DNA of 64,000 nucleotides from Stromatinia cepivora (Eukaryota; Ascomycota; Leotiomycetes; Helotiales; Sclerotiniaceae), in contig RCTD01000008.1 of the NCBI GenBank assembly GCA_014898415.1, positions 1,364,001 to 1,428,000 of the forward strand. The letters are read 5' to 3'. Each line of letters opens with the position of its first letter. Position 1 is the stretch's first letter. Made by a program: the position numbers and the translations under genes. The notes beneath the pieces are model-generated. The model was not told the origin of the DNA. It did not search any database and saw only the letters and a program-made list of their open reading frames with translations. Shown here piece by piece: positions 49,233 through 62,061 of this stretch.

Positions 49233-49278
49233 TTGCTATTCGGGATATCGAAAGTTAAAAAGTTGCTATTCGGGGTAT
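49233..49278 (+). repeat. Tandem pair of ttgctattcggg(a/g)tat
   Basis: A 16-bp word at 49233-49248 recurs at 49263-49278 with one difference, 30 bp apart, at the right border of a short AT-rich patch. Confidence 0.45.
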
Positions 49279-49354
49279 TTACTATAGAAGTAAAATACTC
49301 AATTCAAGAGGTATGACAGCAATTTTCCGATTATTATAATACCACATTAAAAAC

Positions 49355-50851
49355 TCATGTCATTCTTTCCATCTGCCCAGCAGCCTCCTTTTCTGCCTTC
49401 TCTCTCCTCTTTTCAGCATCTCTTACTCTTCGCTTTGCATTAGCCTGAGCTTTCCAAATAGGATCATTAGCCCTCCTATCTCGTCTCAATTTGTTTTGTG
49501 CTCCTCGTACACCTGGGACATTATCCCGTAATTTACGCTTCTCCTTCGCGCTCTGCTCCTGTTCTTACGACCAGCTCGATTTGAGTTCTTTTCTTCGTGT
49601 AAGGTGCTCTGCTCCATCCGCATCCCGCTGTTGGCGATGTCGTCTAGTATTATCCGCAAGACGATCCATATCCTTTCCTGTGAGCTTAGCTTTGTATGTT
49701 GGATAAAATGAAGCAAAGTATTTCTTCTTACTCTGCCTCGTACGCTCAATAGAACGCTCGGCAGAGTGCGCGGTTATCACACCATCGGTAAGAGACTGTT
49801 ACGTTTTGCAATCAGTATCTACCCAGCCTGGTAAATTCAGAGAGAAGCGATCGAGATGTTAACTTGCCTGGCAAGCTTACATCCTTCGGGGACTTACAGA
49901 ATGACTACAAGTGCCAAACCATGGAAGATTTACACCAAATGGGCAAACACTTGCAAGATCTTTTCTGGCACTTCTCGCGTATGCCCCTAGCATCCTAGCA
50001 AAGATTGCTTCGGCAAGGTAACAAATCACCCTGGCTTCGGACCAACATTCATCACTCCAATCTCTATCCTTCTCATCAATGTTTTTCTTGACGTCCAAAT
50101 CCGGCAATAGAAACAGAATCGTCCAATTAGAAGTTCTTGGGGAGCTTCGATACACATTGTAATGGTATGAACTCGAAAGTTTCTCATCCGCTCCCTTTCT
50201 TATCTCCTTCTCATGCTGCTTGCGTCTTTCAGCCAGCCCTTTATGTCCTGAAGCTTCCCCGATATAAACGTGCGAATGATGACCTTCTAAAACCGGCTGG
50301 AAAAGATGTGCATAAACACCTAAAATTTTGTTAGTTCAGAACCTATGGCATATCGCCAAAGAAGTATAGTACATACCAGATTCTGTTGTATCTACCCATG
50401 GCAGACGTTCTATATCATCAATCGTTGGCGGCTCCGGATTGTTTAACATCTTCTTCACCTCCGGTAATGTGTATGTTGAAACAATCTCCGCCCAACGTCC
50501 CAAAGTCCTCAACTCCATAAATTCTTTCTATTGAATTGTAATGTAAAAAGCCAACGTCTTGTTCAAGACCATTCGTAATCTTTGATTAAAAAGTACATAA
50601 TCATCTTCTTGCTTTTTCCTATTATTAAAACAATCATTAAAATCTAATGCACTAAATTGTAGAAATGAATTTATCTCATCTTCATCTCGATTTCGAAGGG
50701 TAAATCCAGTATCTGGAACGGTGTCTGTTTCAGGTGAGGGAGTTAATTGTCGACGGATCTTTGGTGGTTTCCATTGTCGACGCATCCATCTTATGGTGTT
50801 CCAATCTCGAAGGTTGTCAACTATTTCGAAGTCCCCCTTCATGAAATCCAT
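49355..50851 (-). pseudogene. GIY-YIG nuclease-like fungal gene with two in-frame stop codons
   Basis: Three frame-consistent blocks on the minus strand: 50851-50377, 50319-49898 and 49795-49355, joined by introns 50320-50376 (57 nt, gtatgt...ttttag) and 49796-49897 (102 nt, gtaagt...aacag). Joining the first two creates SGVYAHLFQP, then HVYIGEASGHKGLAERRKQH, that is GVY...YIG followed by the Arg helix of the GIY-YIG fold. A LAEAIFARMLG helix with the expected Glu follows. The C-terminus is a long Lys/Arg/Glu-rich helix (KRKLRDNVPGVRGAQNKLR). Two stops interrupt it: TAG at 50528-50530 and TAA at 49565-49567, both in frame with coding text on each side. The first could lie inside an intron with a weak donor (gtactt...caatag); the second has no such escape. 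It was probably a DNA-cutting or DNA-binding protein; now likely inactive. Confidence 0.7.
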
Positions 50852-51996
50852 CGATTAATATTGTTACATTGTGAAAACAACATATTGATATTTATTTGGC
50901 AGGTATAGCTTCTCTAGTATTGGTGTTTAGGAAGGATCGACTTATTGAGGAAGGAGCATCTTCTTTATCCTCGGACCTTCAAATTCCCGCCCGCCTGGGA
51001 AGAATATTAGCATTAAATTTATATCATTGGCCGCACGCATAAAATGTTTTCGGAATCCTTGAAGTCTTGTTTCAATTGCTATTGCGGACTAATTCTGCTG
51101 AAGCCGACCTCAAGTCTAAAAACTGCACAACTACAAAACTGAGGTACATACCATTATATTGTCCCAGAAATTGTGAGTGATCCAAATTCCTCCTGTTGTT
51201 TTATTGTTTTAGAAATTTCAAGTAGTTCAAAATCCTTTTATCATTTTATTATCCCAAAAATTATAAGTAATTCAAAATCCTCCTATTGTTCCATTTGGAT
51301 TGATGGTTTCTCTGACTGGTAGAAATTTGGTCCTGTATGTTGCACGTCCTGTTCAGATTGGACCTGGACCTGGTGCATCAATTACTATGAATTTGGTGCT
51401 GACAACTTCATTTGAATCCAGCTCAGAAACCGTTACGAGTTTAATGCATATTATTCTTACCTCTTGCACATGCTTTTAGGCATAGCTCTGTTCAAAGATG
51501 AAATCTTTGGAATTTAAAATCTCAGAGGTTGATTACTCGCTTGCATCACCATAAGTCATATGGGAGTTTCATCATGCCATGAATGGATACTCTTCAACAA
51601 TTGGTTTGGTTGAAGAAGGGAAGAGTTTTCTAAAAGCCGTCCATTGGATCATATGGGAATATGTTTGCTAGGGGAGGAATTCTCTGGTTGTGATGGCGCA
51701 TTATCTATATCGGGCCGGCAGTTGCTGTCAGTATTACCAATCATTCTTTGCCAGTTGCATCAATTTCAAATGCAACTTTGGTCAGTCAAGAATCACATTA
51801 TAGGCATTGGGAAACAATGTATTGATATCGGAGTCTGCAGAAATTTGACAGCACATCAAAATTCTTTGATTTATTCGAAGCCACATAGAAACAGCGAATC
51901 TCCCCAGGGATCTCATACTTTCAACTGTTAGGGGTATACTGGCGCATACTTACGGGTCGAAATACGAGATATCAGAAGTCAATTATTCCTTTTGTA
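50852..51996. other. Spacer upstream of the GIY-YIG gene
   Basis: A triple repeat (listed separately) lies at 51152-51290. The frame 51644-51931 has no recognisable feature. The promoter of the GIY-YIG gene would be just right of 50851. Nothing else was noticed. Confidence 0.4.
51152..51290 (+). repeat. Three degenerate tandem repeats of about 45 bp
   Basis: Units beginning near 51152, 51201 and 51245 share the pattern ttat(t)gt..cagaaatt.taagt.attcaaaatcctcc. Divergence is mainly transitions, so the array is old or RIP-affected. No coding frame crosses it. Confidence 0.5.
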
Positions 51997-53700
51997 TTGA
52001 CTATACGACAGTACTGGAATGTTGAGTTTGTGGTTATGGTTGTGGCTGTAGTGAGTATATACAATCCAGATCATTTGGCTCTAGTACCACTGCCAGTACT
52101 TCGGACTTGTCGGAAGGATGGGAATGCTGTGTCTGGCTGTAATGTCGAGGAAGTGTATATCGGAGTTAGGTCAGTAAGGAAGGTAGCAGGTGTACCTATG
52201 AATTTTCCATCAATCCTTTATCCCTGGATGGCGGTGTATAAGAAGCTACCAAATGCCCTTGAAGATATCGTATCCGCGGTGGTCAATGGGAGTGTCTATA
52301 TGAATCCAGGCACATACATGAGGTTGGAAGGTTGGAAACCAAATTGTCGCAGTTTTGAAGACCTGATGCCATGACAAGGATCGTTGATATTTGGGAAAGC
52401 CAGGTTGGTTATACACGGCAATCAGACCAACGATGTGAAATTGCGAATGGAATTCATGGTATGGAACATAGAGCAGATTTCCGAACTAAGCGAGCCAGCA
52501 ATAGCCTCGGTGGTAGTGGTAGTGATAACATCAACTGGGGAAGAGCTTCAACGGCATTTAAGATCGCGTTGATCATGATGAGGCAGTGGATCATAGGGGC
52601 GGGGTGGTTCAAGTATTGCGGGGCTCCCCCCTATCCACCTATTTTTCCCAATGATGAGCACCACTAGGCCTAATTTGCCGAACATGTTGTATGAGGGCGT
52701 GTTCGCGAAGTGCTGATAATTGTGCCTGCAATAGGCTGTTCCAGAAATTATCGCGGGCAAGGTTCGGCAAGCGGAAAACATGCAATGGTGGGCTTCTTAA
52801 CCTCGGCAAAGGGATTGGACTATCAATGATGATAGTAAGGAATGCATGAATGGTCGTTGAGTCTATTAGAGTTGAGCGACAATAATGCTGCCAGCGCGAG
52901 CTAGGATGCCTATAGTCGTCCTCCCGTGTCCAACTTCTGAATTTTATCTGCGTCCATGGTGGCTTGCACAATTAAGCTGCCATCTTCTTTTGTCTATCAA
53001 TCACCGGCTGATTCTCTGATCAATTCAATGTGCCACTATGGATATATGTTGAGACGTATGCCAAGAAGGAAGGAGTTGTGAGTGATAAAATAGCAACGAT
53101 AGCCTCAAATTTCCTCTCCCCGGTTTGGATCGCCTCTTCTTCAGCCTCACACTTCTCGTCTCGCAATGATTTACATTCGTTCTCTTGAAGGATTCGTGCA
53201 TTGGAGCTTTGTGCTTTCAGCGAACTGAATTGTGGAGCATCTAATAATGGAAAGATGTATCAGCACTGTGAATACAGATGATGGGATGGATTGCAGAGAG
53301 AAATCACTTACATACCATTGTGTCAGCTGTTTGGCGAAAGAAATCCCCCATATGCCCCTATAAATGTCAAGTACAATGATGACTGATCGTTTCGCCACAA
53401 ACTTGAACATTCCCGATAGAAATCACAAAGATCACCTTGGAGTGCACGCCGAAGCGGATACGGATAACAGGTTATATTGCTATCAAAGCTATACAAATCA
53501 AGGTCTAACTACCTCAAATCCAACACCCGGACTCGGCACACCGTTGGCTGTCTCTCTTTATTTCTTCAGGCGATGTAGATGCACGTATAACGTGTTAAGT
53601 CCGGATTGAGGAAGCCCTAATGAATTGAACTCCTCGACGTCCACCTCTCCCCCATCATCAGACTCTCTTTCAACTTTACCCCTTCACCCGGAGGTCATTA
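51997..53700. other. Spacer with weak open frames
   Basis: Two plus-strand frames, 51997-52374 and 52371-52667, overlap by four bases and are open for 125 and 98 codons, but neither shows a domain. The first starts at TTG and the splice context is poor. On the minus strand 52639-52971 is open without features. I do not support any as a gene, although 51997-52374 deserves a search. Confidence 0.3.
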
Positions 53701-54207
53701 CTGTAAAGCTCTGGCCAGCACTAGGTGTGGAAATCCCTGGTTTTATGTTAGAAAGAGGGCAAAGATGTTAAATTAATCACATGATAACTTACCAACTTCT
53801 GCCGCGTCCTCAAAGATGGAATGCCCTCTTCAGTCAACGACGTATACGTCTTTCCAAAGATACTGATGACCCTTGGTGTACGGAATCCACGAATGTTCAT
53901 TGTTGCTGGCATATTCTCAGAAGCCATTCGATGGGCCGGAAGTAGTTGCTGGTGTTGTGTGAGAATCAGTTTGTGCTGGCCTTGCAGTAGTAGTTGTCGC
54001 CTGCATCTGAATTTGACCAACCAATTGGCTAGTCCTTGATCGTTGAACCGCGTTCCGTTGAGCATTTACATTCCGCTCATTGCGCCCGGGAACCGGAGGA
54101 GGCTTGTTGAATATTTTGACGGTGTGTGTGGGATGATTGGTAAGACCAGGTGGATAGAAAAGGAGCCGAAAGCTCCCCAACAGAGATACCTTCATCTGAA
54201 GAATCAA
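53701..54207 (-). pseudogene. Possible broken small gene
   Basis: Two overlapping minus frames look complementary. The upstream one (from 54207) has IFNKPPPVPGRNERNVNAQR and a Thr/Ala/Gln-rich tail, and stops just where the other begins to read MASENMPATMNIRGFRTPR and TYTSLTEEGIPSLRTRQK. A consensus donor (gtaagt) follows the latter, and an acceptor (accag) about 53 nt later gives a short in-frame end. One frameshift is needed to join the halves. The family is not recognised. Confidence 0.25.
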
Positions 54208-57200
54208 GCTTAAAAGCTTAAGATCGATGCTGATGTCTCCATTTCGTCTTCTGCGAAATCACTCCCTGATGAACCCAAGCAGCAGTGGTATTTCGATCCT
54301 TCATAGGCATCAGTACACCAATGAGGAGCGCTGAAGATGCATAGTTGTGGCGCGGTAGATCAGTGATCACTTTTTGTAGCTGTCTCTTGCGGATATCAGT
54401 ATTGTAGTCCTCTAAATCCAGCAGTATCGTGGACTCACCTAAGACTCGGTACTCTCAAGCTACGTATATGAAACAGATCTCGAAATTAAATACGTAGCAT
54501 GTAATTCCTCCAAATCCCTGATCACATCTTTATGAATAATCAGACATCCTCTCCTAGTTTCACACAGTATCTAGCATAATCCTTCATACGAGTGCAACCA
54601 TTGATAGATAATGCATCGTTCACAGAAAGCAGCAGATATGCACACGGAAGTCACATCTCAACAGGGAGAAAGCGATACTGCTTGAATCACATTCAAAGCA
54701 TATAGTTCTGACGTGCACCCACATACAAATGGAAGGCAGCTCCATAAGAGAAGGGGAAACGGTAATTGACGATAGATGGCCGTGAGTTTGATCGCCAGTG
54801 CTGCATGAATCCATAAAGATATTTCATTATCCTAGGTTTTCTCATCCTATGATAAGTGCTTTATGAAACTTCATGAGGTGCTTGCTTCCACATACCAGAA
54901 GTCAATATCTGGAACAATATTAGATAAACATTTTAGACAAGTTGGAAAGAATCTCAGTTACAAACCACTCACAGCGTTCACCCCATCTTTCGGAGACCAT
55001 TCATTCTTCAATACTGCCCAGCCTCAAACTGTGGTAAGTAAGGCCACATGCTCATGCCTAGAGTTATATAGTAATTGGAATTAGTTCGGCAATCGAATGG
55101 CCCTTTTCACCAAGGTATCCTAGATAGCTCAACCATTTTTTTTCGCTCATTAAAAGCAGAGATACTTATCAATATGAAACTTCATTACCTATCAATAATC
55201 GGTATATAAACTGCCATATTTGAAGAATTGGTGATCAAGCAACACACCAGCACTTGGTGAAGTGATTGCTGTCGAAAAAGAAGATCATTCTAGAACAGAG
55301 TCAGTCAGCTTATCTTTGCCATGCTGCGAAGAAGTGTTGGATTGACGTTCAAACATCATGCGACTGCTGCAATTACCAACAGCATAGAAACAGCCTCTTT
55401 CACATGTGATCGATGAACTCCAGGAGAGGAAAATACGCACATGTCTCACCAACACATGTTTCACGATCACCCACAATGATAAAACTTAAGTGAAAAGCTT
55501 TGAGATAGTGGTTTGCAATTAATTCTGTATTTGATATATTTGCTACAAATCATCGCATTCTTCCTTCCATAATACAAGCTTCTTCCGATGGTAGGTACGT
55601 TGCTGGAAACCATCGAGGCAATGCTTCATTTCGTACAGGTGTGAGGCAAGGTATCCTAGATGGAGGATTAGCAGCTATCCAAATCGAATCATGACAAGAC
55701 CAACTGCAAGCACTCATTGAATAACCTTGTGAATTGGCTGTGGAAAAAAGACAACTTACATTAATTCTTGTAATAGACATATCATCTTCTTTCTTCTAGC
55801 TCGATTTTGCATTTCGAAGTCAAAGTAGCAACGAAATGGAACAAGCCTATTGATAATCTTCATTTAAAAGAAACACTGCTCTTGGGGATTGCTCTAGACC
55901 TTCATGTATTGTTAGATATAGTTACTTGAGCAGTGGACTAGGTAGCAGAATGCTTACCTGGAACTGTACCAAGAACTCAAGAATGTGCAAATCGAAGGTA
56001 ACCTGGTCTACCCTCATACTAGCTGGTCCATATAACCACCATTGTCCATATAAACACCAAGAGTATCATGACACGGAGGATCAAGAAGATAGCCAACTCA
56101 TCATCTGGTGTCTGAATTTGACGAGACATTTCAATTGGCTTGTATTGAATGTAAGAGAAGACTGGTGAAGGAAAATTAGTTGGTTCTATAGACTGGTTTT
56201 TTGGCTTATAATATAGGAGGGAAGAAGAGTCTGAGAGCCAAAAGATATTAAGAAGAACAGAAGAACAAAAGCACACAAAACTTGGGGTTTCAGGTTTCAA
56301 GTTTCAACAGAAAAAGTAAGAAATTGAGGTCTCGGAGTTATCCGGAATTGGGAGGATGGCAGAAGGCAGGAAATTATATGGCCTGATTCTATTTCCCCCT
56401 TGAGACTTGAGAACTGGTTACCTGGATTGAGTCATAGAAGCAGCCCAAACCAACAATACCCAGCCAGTTGAAATTGCAAACCTCCCTGTAACACTGTCGA
56501 TCAGCCAATTAGGTCATATCTTCCTAATCAACAAATCACATTGCTAATATAACCAGAGAACTTGAGAACTTGAGAACCGTGGGGGTGGTTGAGGATAAAA
56601 AGATGGTGAGATAACAAGCTAATGTGGCATGTCCGGGTAATTCACTATGGGATAATTGCCTCTTTAAGTTGGTAGCCAAACCCCGAAACCCGAAGAGTTT
56701 GATACCAGTTCTTACGTCACCACCTTCAGATTCACTAAGAGGAATGACAAAGAGACTGAAGATGAGACAGAATGCTAAGACTGTTGCCTGGCTAGGTATT
56801 ACCTGAGCAAACAAATCAAAAATGATTCTCAACAGTTTTGAGCCCTGTTCCAATTGCTTGTTGTGGTTCAGTTGGTTAGGTGATGGAGGTCGATAGACAA
56901 GGAGCCTTGATGCAAAGGTTAATTTGGTTTATGATTAAACAATGATACTAATGATGTAATGAATTCTATAATGCAGTGGGGAATGGTGAAGGAGGATTGA
57001 AGCCAGAAACCTCAAGAAATGATACAAGGCTTAAATTCATGCAGTGATAGATGCAACTGTGCTCACTCTCAGTGAAGATGTGTGGATGAGAACCATCCAA
57101 ATCATCCAGCCACGAATCACATCACTAATGTGAGTTTGAGGTACAAAGATAAACCAGGCTCCAATACACTGGGAATTTCAGGCAGACGTCAAACATGATG

Positions 57201-58121
57201 ATGAAAGAAAATTGAAGTTACAAAGAGCCATACATAGGGACACAACAACAGACTACCTATATGTAAATTATAATATAGACCAAACCCTTCACCAGATCAA
57301 TGATATCTTTTGAATTTTGTGTCCCTTTTGCACTCCGAATTGGTTTCATCAGAATAGAAGTGGGAAGGAGTCACCCAAATGATGTTTGGGAATGGGAACT
57401 GTATGCAATTACTTTTCAACTAGGTCATGACTATTGTGTATATCCAATTGAAATGATGTTTTCAATAATCCTTCCTTTTTTTCATGGACAAGCAGGTCTA
57501 CTAGCATTTCAAGAGTCTTCAAGTCTTAGTTAGGTTATAATTGGCTCGTTAAAACAAGAGTCTTGAGGCTGTATACCCCTATTTTGAATTGATCAAAGTC
57601 AAGTTAAAGTGTTTAAGAGGCTTTCCCTGTTTTTTGAGAGGAATCAGAGGTTTTCACTTCTAAACACATCAAATTATAGCTAATGAATCAACAAAGGGCT
57701 ATGCTTGAAATGAACATTCACATCAAAATAAACTTCTTCACCCTGGTTTACCGGAGCCCGATACACTTGATTACATAATCTCCCCACATTCGCTAAAACG
57801 TCATTGTCGATCCATTTTGGCTCTACAAAATCTAATCATTAATTCCTTCCTCAAGAAATTCAAGGGGTGGTTGTGCTTTTCCTCGAGGATTTGATATTTC
57901 GATATCACATTCCTGACTTTTTTTCGCTCTCTCTTACACTTAGGCGTTGCACTCTTTCTAGAAGAATTCCTCAAATCTGGGAGGGAAGGTACTGTCGATC
58001 ATTCGAGCTTAGCCCGAAAGTTGGCATTTACCCCCCGACCAACTTGCTTGTTGGCACAAAAATCAACATTCTGAAGGACTTTGCAAAATATTGAACCGGG
58101 GACAAGAGCATTATTTCAAGA
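54208..58121. other. 3.9-kb gene-poor spacer
   Basis: Many short frames on both strands (longest about 105 codons, 56536-56853 minus) without recognisable domains. The final 300 nt should carry the promoter of the oxysterol-binding protein gene. No RNA gene or terminal repeat was recognised. Confidence 0.4.
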
Positions 58122-61100
58122 ATGACGGACCCCGTCGAGTCAACGTAAGTAGAGTTTCCCAGATTCAAAACTGCCGTAGGAAACGCTACCCCCTCAGGGT
58201 GCTTGATTTTTTGATGTCGTTGTGGACAGTGACAACCTGCTAACCCTCATCATTCTTAGTCATAAACGCGGTAAATCTTCTGCTTTATCACTTCTTCGCA
58301 GCAAGAGAGAAGGAAAGGATGATGACAATGTAGAATATCAAGCTCCGATGTCCCCTGCGACTACGGCACCCTCACCCACGATTCCGGTTACATCATCTCA
58401 GCTTCCCTTCGGCCATTCTTCGAAGAAATCGGCGAGTGCAGCTGGACTCATGAGATCAGCTTCCAGCGCCCATCCGCGGACGACAGCTACTTTGTCGCCT
58501 GATAAGACGATGTCAATCGAGCAGACTGTCCGAAAATTCAAGATTTTTGAGGCATTAAAGAATGGAGATACAGCAGCAATATCGAAGGCGATCCGTGAGT
58601 CAGACGGGAGTCGAATGAGCATTTCTAGCTTAGCAACAGTTTCAACCAATCTCGAAGATACCACCATCCTGCATCTAGCTATTCAATGTGCTGAACAACA
58701 AGTAATCGAGTATGTGTTATCTGATGGTGCTGGGACGATCGACGTCAATGCGAGAGATCGTGATGGAAATACGGCTATTCATCTTGCTGCAAGCTTAGGT
58801 CGTGGCCCTATTGTGCGTTTGCTTCTTGAGCAGCCTGGCATCAATGATTCTTTGCCAAATTATGCTGGCCGTCTGCCTCTCGACCTTGCTCGGACACCAG
58901 ATATTTTCCAGCAACTACAGCTCTCTCGTTCAATATTCGTGGAAAGCAAAATCAAACAAATACAGGAACTGGTTGCACGGGGGGACTATAAGTCGTTGGG
59001 CGAAGTTTTGGAGGAATCCCGAGTTAAGACAGTCTTGGACATCAATGGTGGAGAATTCAGTTCTGACCCAATCACGGTTCACTCTGGTGGTACTTTACTC
59101 CATGAAGCCTCCAGAAAAAAGAACATCGAACTCATCCAAGTCTTGCTATTACATGGTGCTGATCCTTTCCGCCGCGACCGAAGAGGAAAATTACCGCAAG
59201 ATGTTACAAAAGATGACGCGACCAAGGCCATGTTGAAAAAGTCTCCTGCTGCAGTTGCCGCTCAACGTGGAATTCAGGAAAAAGCTGTCCTTGGGAACGC
59301 ATCTCAACAAGGAATAGTCAATGCCAACCCATCAGATGCTCTGGCTGGTAAAGAAGGTCGGGAGATGCAGGGCTATCTGAAAAAGTGGACAAACTATCGC
59401 AAGGGTTATCAACTACGTTGGTTTACCTTAGAAGATGGCATTCTAAGTTATTCCAAACACCAGGATGATGCAGGATCCGCTTGCCGTGGTGCAATCAACA
59501 TGCGCATCGCAACGCTCAACATGGATCCTACAGAGAAAACCAAGTTCGAGATCATTGGAAAGTCATCTGTCAAATATCACCTCAAAGCAAACCATGAAGT
59601 TGAGGCCAAAAGGTGGTTTTGGGCACTCAATAATTCTATTCAATGGACTAAAGATCAAGCCAAGGAAGAGGAAAAACAAGAGGCCAAGAGATTGGAGTTG
59701 TTACAACAGGCAAAAGAGCAATCCAGTAACGGGTCAAAGGAACCCTCCGACAACAATGGGGTCAACGAGCCATCCCTTGTCTACACAGATTCACGTCGTG
59801 AGAGCATTCAAGGTAACAGGCTTATGCCTCAGACTAGCCTTAGCAGAATACCAAGCACTCGAGTCGCATTTGCAAGCAATGCTGGTAGTGTTGGCGATGA
59901 TGAAGAAACCAACTATGGATCATACAACCTAAGCTTTCTGGGCGATGGGAGTAGAGTACCAAGTCATTTTGGAATTGGGCCTGTGGACGGAGATGACGAT
60001 GAAGAATATGGCTCTAGTGAGCACGAGATGCCGGCGGGCAAGGATGCTTTTGAAATTACGGCTCAATCTGCTCGACTGCAACTCGAACTCATGGGACAAG
60101 TAAATGCCGCATTACAAGCAGAGCAATCCAGAAATCCAAATCTCGTCATTTCCGACCCAGTTGCAAGCCAAGCAGCTGCGACCTATGATTCAGCCATTCG
60201 TAATCTCAAGGGTCTTGTTGGCGATCTTTTGAAAATTTCCAAAGATAGAGATGCGTATTGGCAACATCGTCTTGATCGAGAAGAGCACATGCGACGAATG
60301 TGGGAAGAAAGCATGGCTCAAGTAGCTCGTGAACAAGATGAATTAATGGCTCGTATGGGCGAATCGGAAGCAAAGAGAAAGTTGACAAAGCGAGCACTTC
60401 GTGAAGTGACTCGAACGGCATCTGGACCTGAGAGTAGAGGTGAACTAGTAACGAAGGCCGAAGTAACCGAAGCTCTTGATGATGTTCCTCTCAATGATGA
60501 CGGCACCGCCCCTTTGAGACATGTACCAACTAGTAAAAGCTCACTGCGACAGAAATCGATTGTTGAAGGCCTTCCTGATATTTCTGATACGGACTCCGAC
60601 GAAGATGACGAATTTTTTGATGCTGTTGATGCCGGACAAGTAGAAGTGGTCAAAGTTCTACCACCTTCAAGCCCTGCCGTAGGTGAAATTGAAGAAGGAA
60701 AAGAGAGTCAACTCGTCAAAGTAGAGGGACTGAACATTAGTTCTGCTTTCAAGGGATATGAAAATGGCATACGGACTCGTCTAAAGATGGATGCTGACGA
60801 CCGACCAAAGATTTCTCTATGGGTATGTGCTTGAACTCAATTTATCTTGTAATCACTAACACTTTTTAAGGGTATTCTCAAGTCTATGATTGGCAAGGAC
60901 ATGACAAAGATGACACTTCCTGTGTCCTTTAATGAACCTACATCATTACTCTATCGATGCGGTGAAGATATGGAATACGCAGACCTTTTGGATATTGCAG
61001 TTGATCGAGCGGATTCAATCGAGCGTATGGTGTATGTTGCAGCATTTGCCTCAAGTGAGTATGCATCTACTATCGATAGAGTAGCAAAACCTTTTAATCC

Positions 61101-62061
61101 TCTTCTCGGCGAGACCTTCGAATACGTTCGTCCGGACAAGAATTATCGCTTCTTTATCGAGCAAGTCAGTCATCATCCACCAGTTGGTGCTGCGTGGGCT
61201 GAGTCTCCGAAATGGACCTATTATGGAGAATCGGCTGTGAAGTCCAAATTCTATGGCAAGTCTTTCGACATTAACCCTCTTGGCACTTGGTTTCTCAAAC
61301 TTCGGCCAGCGGCCGGCGGTCCAGAAGAGTTATATACCTGGAAAAAGGTCACCTCTTCCGTTATTGGTATCATCACTGGTAACCCCGTAGTTGATAACTA
61401 TGGACCTATGGAGATTAAGAATTGGACAACGGGTGAAGTGTGCAACGTTGAATTCAAGGCTAGAGGTTGGAAAGCTTCCAGCGCTTATCATATTACTGGT
61501 AGAGTTAACGATGCAAACGGTCAAACTCGATTCAGTCTTGGTGGTCGCTGGAACAGCAAAATTTATGCCCGTTTCACGCCTGGCTATGAGGCAACTGTTG
61601 AAGAACCGAAATCTGACCCTTCTCGCCGCCAAGGCAGTGTAAATGACCCAAGTCAAGCATTTCTGGTTTGGGAAGCTAATCCACGACCAATTGGAATTCC
61701 ATTCAATCTGACTCCTTTCGTTCTCACTTTCAACGACATAAACGATAACCTCCGCCCCTGGTTGCCACCCACAGACTCTAGATTAAGACCCGATCAGCGT
61801 GCTATGGAGGATGGCGAGTACGATTTGGCTGCCACGGAAAAGAATCGTCTCGAAGAGAAACAACGTGCCAGACGTCGCGAACGTGAAAGGCGTGGCGAGG
61901 CTTTCGTTCCTCAATGGTTCGAGAAATCGAAATGTCCAATCACTGGAGAGGAATACTGGGCTTTCAATAACAGATATTGGAATGAGCGAGAGAAGGCAGC
62001 TACTGGAGAGGCATGGGTAGGCGTTGAAGATATCTTTACTGATGTAAAGGAAGAAGAGTGA
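58122..62061 (+). CDS. Oxysterol-binding protein (Osh1/Osh2 type: ankyrin, PH, FFAT, ORD)
   Basis: Three exons (58122-58144, 58230-60822, 60871-62061) join to 1268 residues, the usual size of Osh1/Osh2. Introns are 85 and 48 nt. Exon 1 encodes only MTDPVES plus part of a Thr codon; the longer frame that begins GTG at 58222 is the intron end read through. Domains in order: ankyrin repeats about 150-375 ([56 protein letters not shown]), PH domain about 385-478 ([20 protein letters not shown]), a coiled stretch near 680-730, an FFAT motif near 800 (DEFFDAVDA after an acidic run), and the sterol-binding ORD from about 873, with the fingerprint EQVSHHPP near 969. FFAT binds VAP proteins in the ER and PH binds Golgi or plasma-membrane phosphoinositides, so it should move sterol and PI4P at membrane contact sites. 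Confidence 0.96.

Larger units (their letters stand above)
46341..49354. other. 3-kb spacer with a small foldback and a short AT-rich block
   Basis: No supportable gene. Frames of 60-137 codons (47360-47557 plus, 47713-47916 minus, 48427-48840 plus) have no domain. Two local structures are listed separately: an inverted repeat at 46632-46736 and a 16-bp tandem pair near 49233. From about 48930 to 49230 the sequence is strongly AT-rich, like a small RIP scar. Confidence 0.4.

Noticed and set aside
51997..52374. 125-codon plus-strand frame with a non-ATG start
   Set aside because: No domain, poor start and no convincing splice sites; kept as spacer, though a protein search would settle it.
56536..56853. 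105-codon minus-strand hydrophobic frame
   Set aside because: The hydrophobic stretches look like a transmembrane protein, but there is no conserved motif or splice evidence.
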